The translations under genes were made by a program, and so were the position numbers. Under the pieces are notes generated by a model. That model ran no database searches. It saw only the letters and a list, made by a program, of their open reading frames with translations, and had not been told where the DNA came from. Source: Salinisphaera japonica YTM-1 (GTDB lineage Bacteria > Pseudomonadota > Gammaproteobacteria > Nevskiales > Salinisphaeraceae). From it: a DNA stretch of 50,918 bases. Of this stretch, positions 49,402-50,918 are shown piece by piece. The first letter of the stretch is position 1; every line of letters begins with the position of its first letter. The stretch covers positions 1-50,918 of the forward strand of contig NZ_AYKG01000020.1 in assembly GCF_003788585.1 (NCBI RefSeq), read 5' to 3'.

Positions 49402-50181
49402 ATGAATCCCGTTACCGAGCTCTCTGCCGGGCCGCGTTGCCTGGCTCGCGGTTTTTCCATGCTCACCCAGCCCGGCCTGCGACGTTATGTCGTGATTCCG
49501 GTCCTGGTGAACATCGTGCTCATCGTGGGCCTGGTAAGCCTGCTGGGCTGGCAGGTGAACGACTGGTTGAACGCCTGGCTCTCCGGGCTGCCGGACTGGC
49601 TGGCCTGGCTCGACGATGTACTCTGGTGGATCGTCATGGCCCTGGTGACCCTGGCGTTCTGTTATTTCTTCACGCTACTGGCCAACCTGATTGCCAGCCC
49701 TTTCAACGGGATACTGTCCTCAAGGGTGGAGCAGCTGATCACTGGACGCACGCCGCAGACGCGCATGAGCCTGGCAGGTGAAATGTGGGACGGCGTAGCC
49801 GGCGAGGTGCGCCGGCTACGCTATTACGCGGGGCGCGCCCTGATGCTGGCCTTGGTCAGTCTGGTTCTTCTGTTCATTCCCGTGGCCAACCTGGCGATCG
49901 CGCCCCTCTGGTTCATCTTTGGCGCATACATGCTGGCCTTCGAGTATATGGATGGCCCGATGGGCAATCGCGGCTGGGCTTTCGAAGCCAAGCTGGCACA
50001 TCTAGATACCCATCGCATGCGCCATCTCGGCTTTGGCAGCCTGGTGACGCTGATGACCGCCATCCCGTTGGCAAATCTGGTCGTGATGCCGGCCGCGGTT
50101 ATCGGCGCCACCCTGCTCTATCTGGATACCATAGGCCCGCTCGATACCTCGCTCGGCCCAACGCCAAACCGTGAACGTTGA
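49402..50181 (+). CDS. cysZ: CysZ-type sulfate transporter (EI24 family)
   Basis: Inner-membrane protein of 259 residues with hydrophobic segments near VVIPVLVNIVLIVGLVSLL, VLWWIVMALVTLAFCYFFTLL, ALMLALVSLVLLFIPVANLAIAP and VTLMTAIPLANLVVMPAAVIGA. LANLIASPFNGILSSRVEQLI is the CysZ family block. It transports sulfate for cysteine synthesis in E. coli. Its ATG overlaps the TGA of a five-codon frame (ATG at 49388) as ATGA. Confidence 0.92.
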   Translation: MNPVTELSAGPRCLARGFSMLTQPGLRRYVVIPVLVNIVLIVGLVSLLGWQVNDWLNAWLSGLPDWLAWLDDVLWWIVMALVTLAFCYFFTLLANLIASPFNGILSSRVEQLITGRTPQTRMSLAGEMWDGVAGEVRRLRYYAGRALMLALVSLVLLFIPVANLAIAPLWFIFGAYMLAFEYMDGPMGNRGWAFEAKLAHLDTHRMRHLGFGSLVTLMTAIPLANLVVMPAAVIGATLLYLDTIGPLDTSLGPTPNRER

Positions 50182-50270
50182 GCCCGACACTCGGTTGCGC
50201 TCAACCCAAATATTGCGCAACCGGCATATTTTTTGCTAAAGCTACGCGCTGCTCCAGATGCGAGAACACC
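50182..50270 (+). promoter_or_regulatory. dksA upstream region
   Basis: 89 AT-enriched bases with ATATTGCGCAACCGGCATATTTTTT just ahead of dksA. TTGCGC with a 17-base spacer to CTAAAG is a poor promoter match, so the element is not assigned. Only GAGA precedes the dksA ATG. Confidence 0.3.
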
Positions 50271-50714
50271 ATGTCGACCACTGAAAAATCCCAGAAACTC
50301 GATGCGCCTCAAGAGTTTACGCCTTATGTCCCAGCCGAGGACGAGGAGTATATGAATGAGGCACAGCGCAACCACTTCCGCGGACTGCTCGCGCAGTGGA
50401 AGCGTGAGCTGATGGAAGAAGTCGATCGCACCATGCATCACATGAAGGACGAGGCAGCCAATTTCCCCGACCCGACGGACCGTGCCAGCCAGGAGTCGGA
50501 GTTCAGCCTCGAGCTACGCACACGCGATCGCGAGCGAAAACTGATCCGCAAGATCGACCAGGCCATTGGCCGGGTAGACCGGGACGACTATGGCTTCTGC
50601 GATACCTGCGGTCTGGAAATCGGTATCCGTCGGCTGGAAGCACGCCCGACCGCCACGCTGTGTGTCGATTGCAAGAGCCTCGACGAGATCCGTGAGCGTC
50701 AACTCGGCCGCTAA
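50271..50714 (+). CDS. dksA: RNA polymerase-binding transcription factor DksA
   Basis: 147-residue regulator that acts in the secondary channel of RNA polymerase with ppGpp. Coiled coil with the acidic tip DPTDRASQE (Asp70, Ala72), and a four-Cys zinc finger C110, C113, C131, C134 in CDTCGLEIG...CVDC, so it is the zinc-binding form. The ATG at 50271 (MSTTEKSQ) gives the usual length; the frame runs up to 50178 over the cysZ end. A MITE-like copy starts 28 bases after its stop. Confidence 0.97.
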   Translation: MSTTEKSQKLDAPQEFTPYVPAEDEEYMNEAQRNHFRGLLAQWKRELMEEVDRTMHHMKDEAANFPDPTDRASQESEFSLELRTRDRERKLIRKIDQAIGRVDRDDYGFCDTCGLEIGIRRLEARPTATLCVDCKSLDEIRERQLGR

Positions 50715-50741
50715 ACGGTCCGTGTTGATAGCGCGTGACTA

Positions 50742-50918
50742 GGGCCTGTTGCCGTTTCATGCGAGCCCGCGCCAAGCGCTCCCTGAAATTGACTATGGGC
50801 GGCAAGACGAGGCGTAGCCCGGGCCGCGCAGTCACTCTGCGCAAGAGGGCTAGAACACTGTATTGCCGACGTGTCGTTAATTTCAGGGCGCTTGTCCCGA
50901 AGGGTTGGGCCGCCCATA
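50742..50918 (-). mobile_element. MITE-like element, copy 3 (cut by the window end)
   Basis: Opens with GGGCCTGTTGCCGTTTCATG after a TA (50740-50741), and the interior is the reverse complement of copies 1 and 2, so it is inverted. It is close to copy 1 (GTATTGCCGACGTGTCGTTA and GCTTGTCCCGAAGGGTTGGG are shared). The inner inverted repeat TATGGGCGGC (50794-50803) with GCCGCCCATA (50909-50918) is intact. The other end lies beyond the window. Confidence 0.78.

Overview
The window is a chromosomal segment of a GC-rich gammaproteobacterium, almost entirely housekeeping. Gene order matches the Pseudomonas-type core chromosome in several blocks: ihfB-rpsA-cmk-aroA-tyrA-hisC-pheA-serC-gyrA-mtaD-ubiG-mupP, trpS-scpA-scpB-rluB, smc-zipA-ligA, and dapA/gcvR-bcp. 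With the LapAB pair and BepA next to PerM, this suggests a deep-branching gammaproteobacterium. A Salinisphaera-like lineage is my guess; the sequence alone does not prove it.

Layout. 0.2-4.5 kb (minus): a yjbEFGH exopolysaccharide operon ending in a short lipoprotein that resembles the N-terminus of BamC. 4.6-8.2 kb: dapA (minus), diverging from gcvR, bcp and a PIN-PhoH gene. 8.3-12.1 kb: glcDEF glycolate oxidase. 12.1-12.9 kb: non-coding, holding a MITE-like element nested between two halves of another repeat. 12.9-17.4 kb: perM, bepA, a second MITE-like copy, lapB, lapA. 17.5-30.2 kb (minus): ihfB, rpsA, cmk, aroA, tyrA, hisC, pheA, serA, serC, gyrA, read here in increasing coordinate and transcribed in the opposite order; it combines aromatic, histidine and serine synthesis with translation and DNA topology genes. 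30.4-33.6 kb (plus): mtaD, a 511-base repeat array, ubiG, mupP. 33.7-39.8 kb (minus): an endonuclease III relative, rluB, a 647-base repeat array, fpr, scpB, scpA, trpS, yciO. 39.9-40.5 kb (plus): yciI, bolA. 40.5-48.0 kb (minus): two unknown genes, ligA, zipA, smc. 48.2-50.7 kb: queF, a glycine-zipper lipoprotein (minus), cysZ, dksA, and a third MITE-like copy cut by the window end.

I see no phage, CRISPR, transposase, rRNA or tRNA gene. The unexplained structure is in the non-coding DNA. (1) A 280-307 bp element has 25-bp terminal inverted repeats, apparent TA target duplications and inner stems that covary between copies; it lies just downstream of genes, and one copy supplies part of the lapB stop codon. 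(2) Foldback arrays of roughly 10-bp-periodic units (CGCRAATNAA-like and CGCAGATTNA-like) open and close on GTCCG/CGGAC and interrupt otherwise conserved operons. (3) A perfect 13-bp hairpin lies in the signal-peptide codons of yjbF. (4) A BamC-like lipoprotein is separated from dapA by the whole yjb operon.
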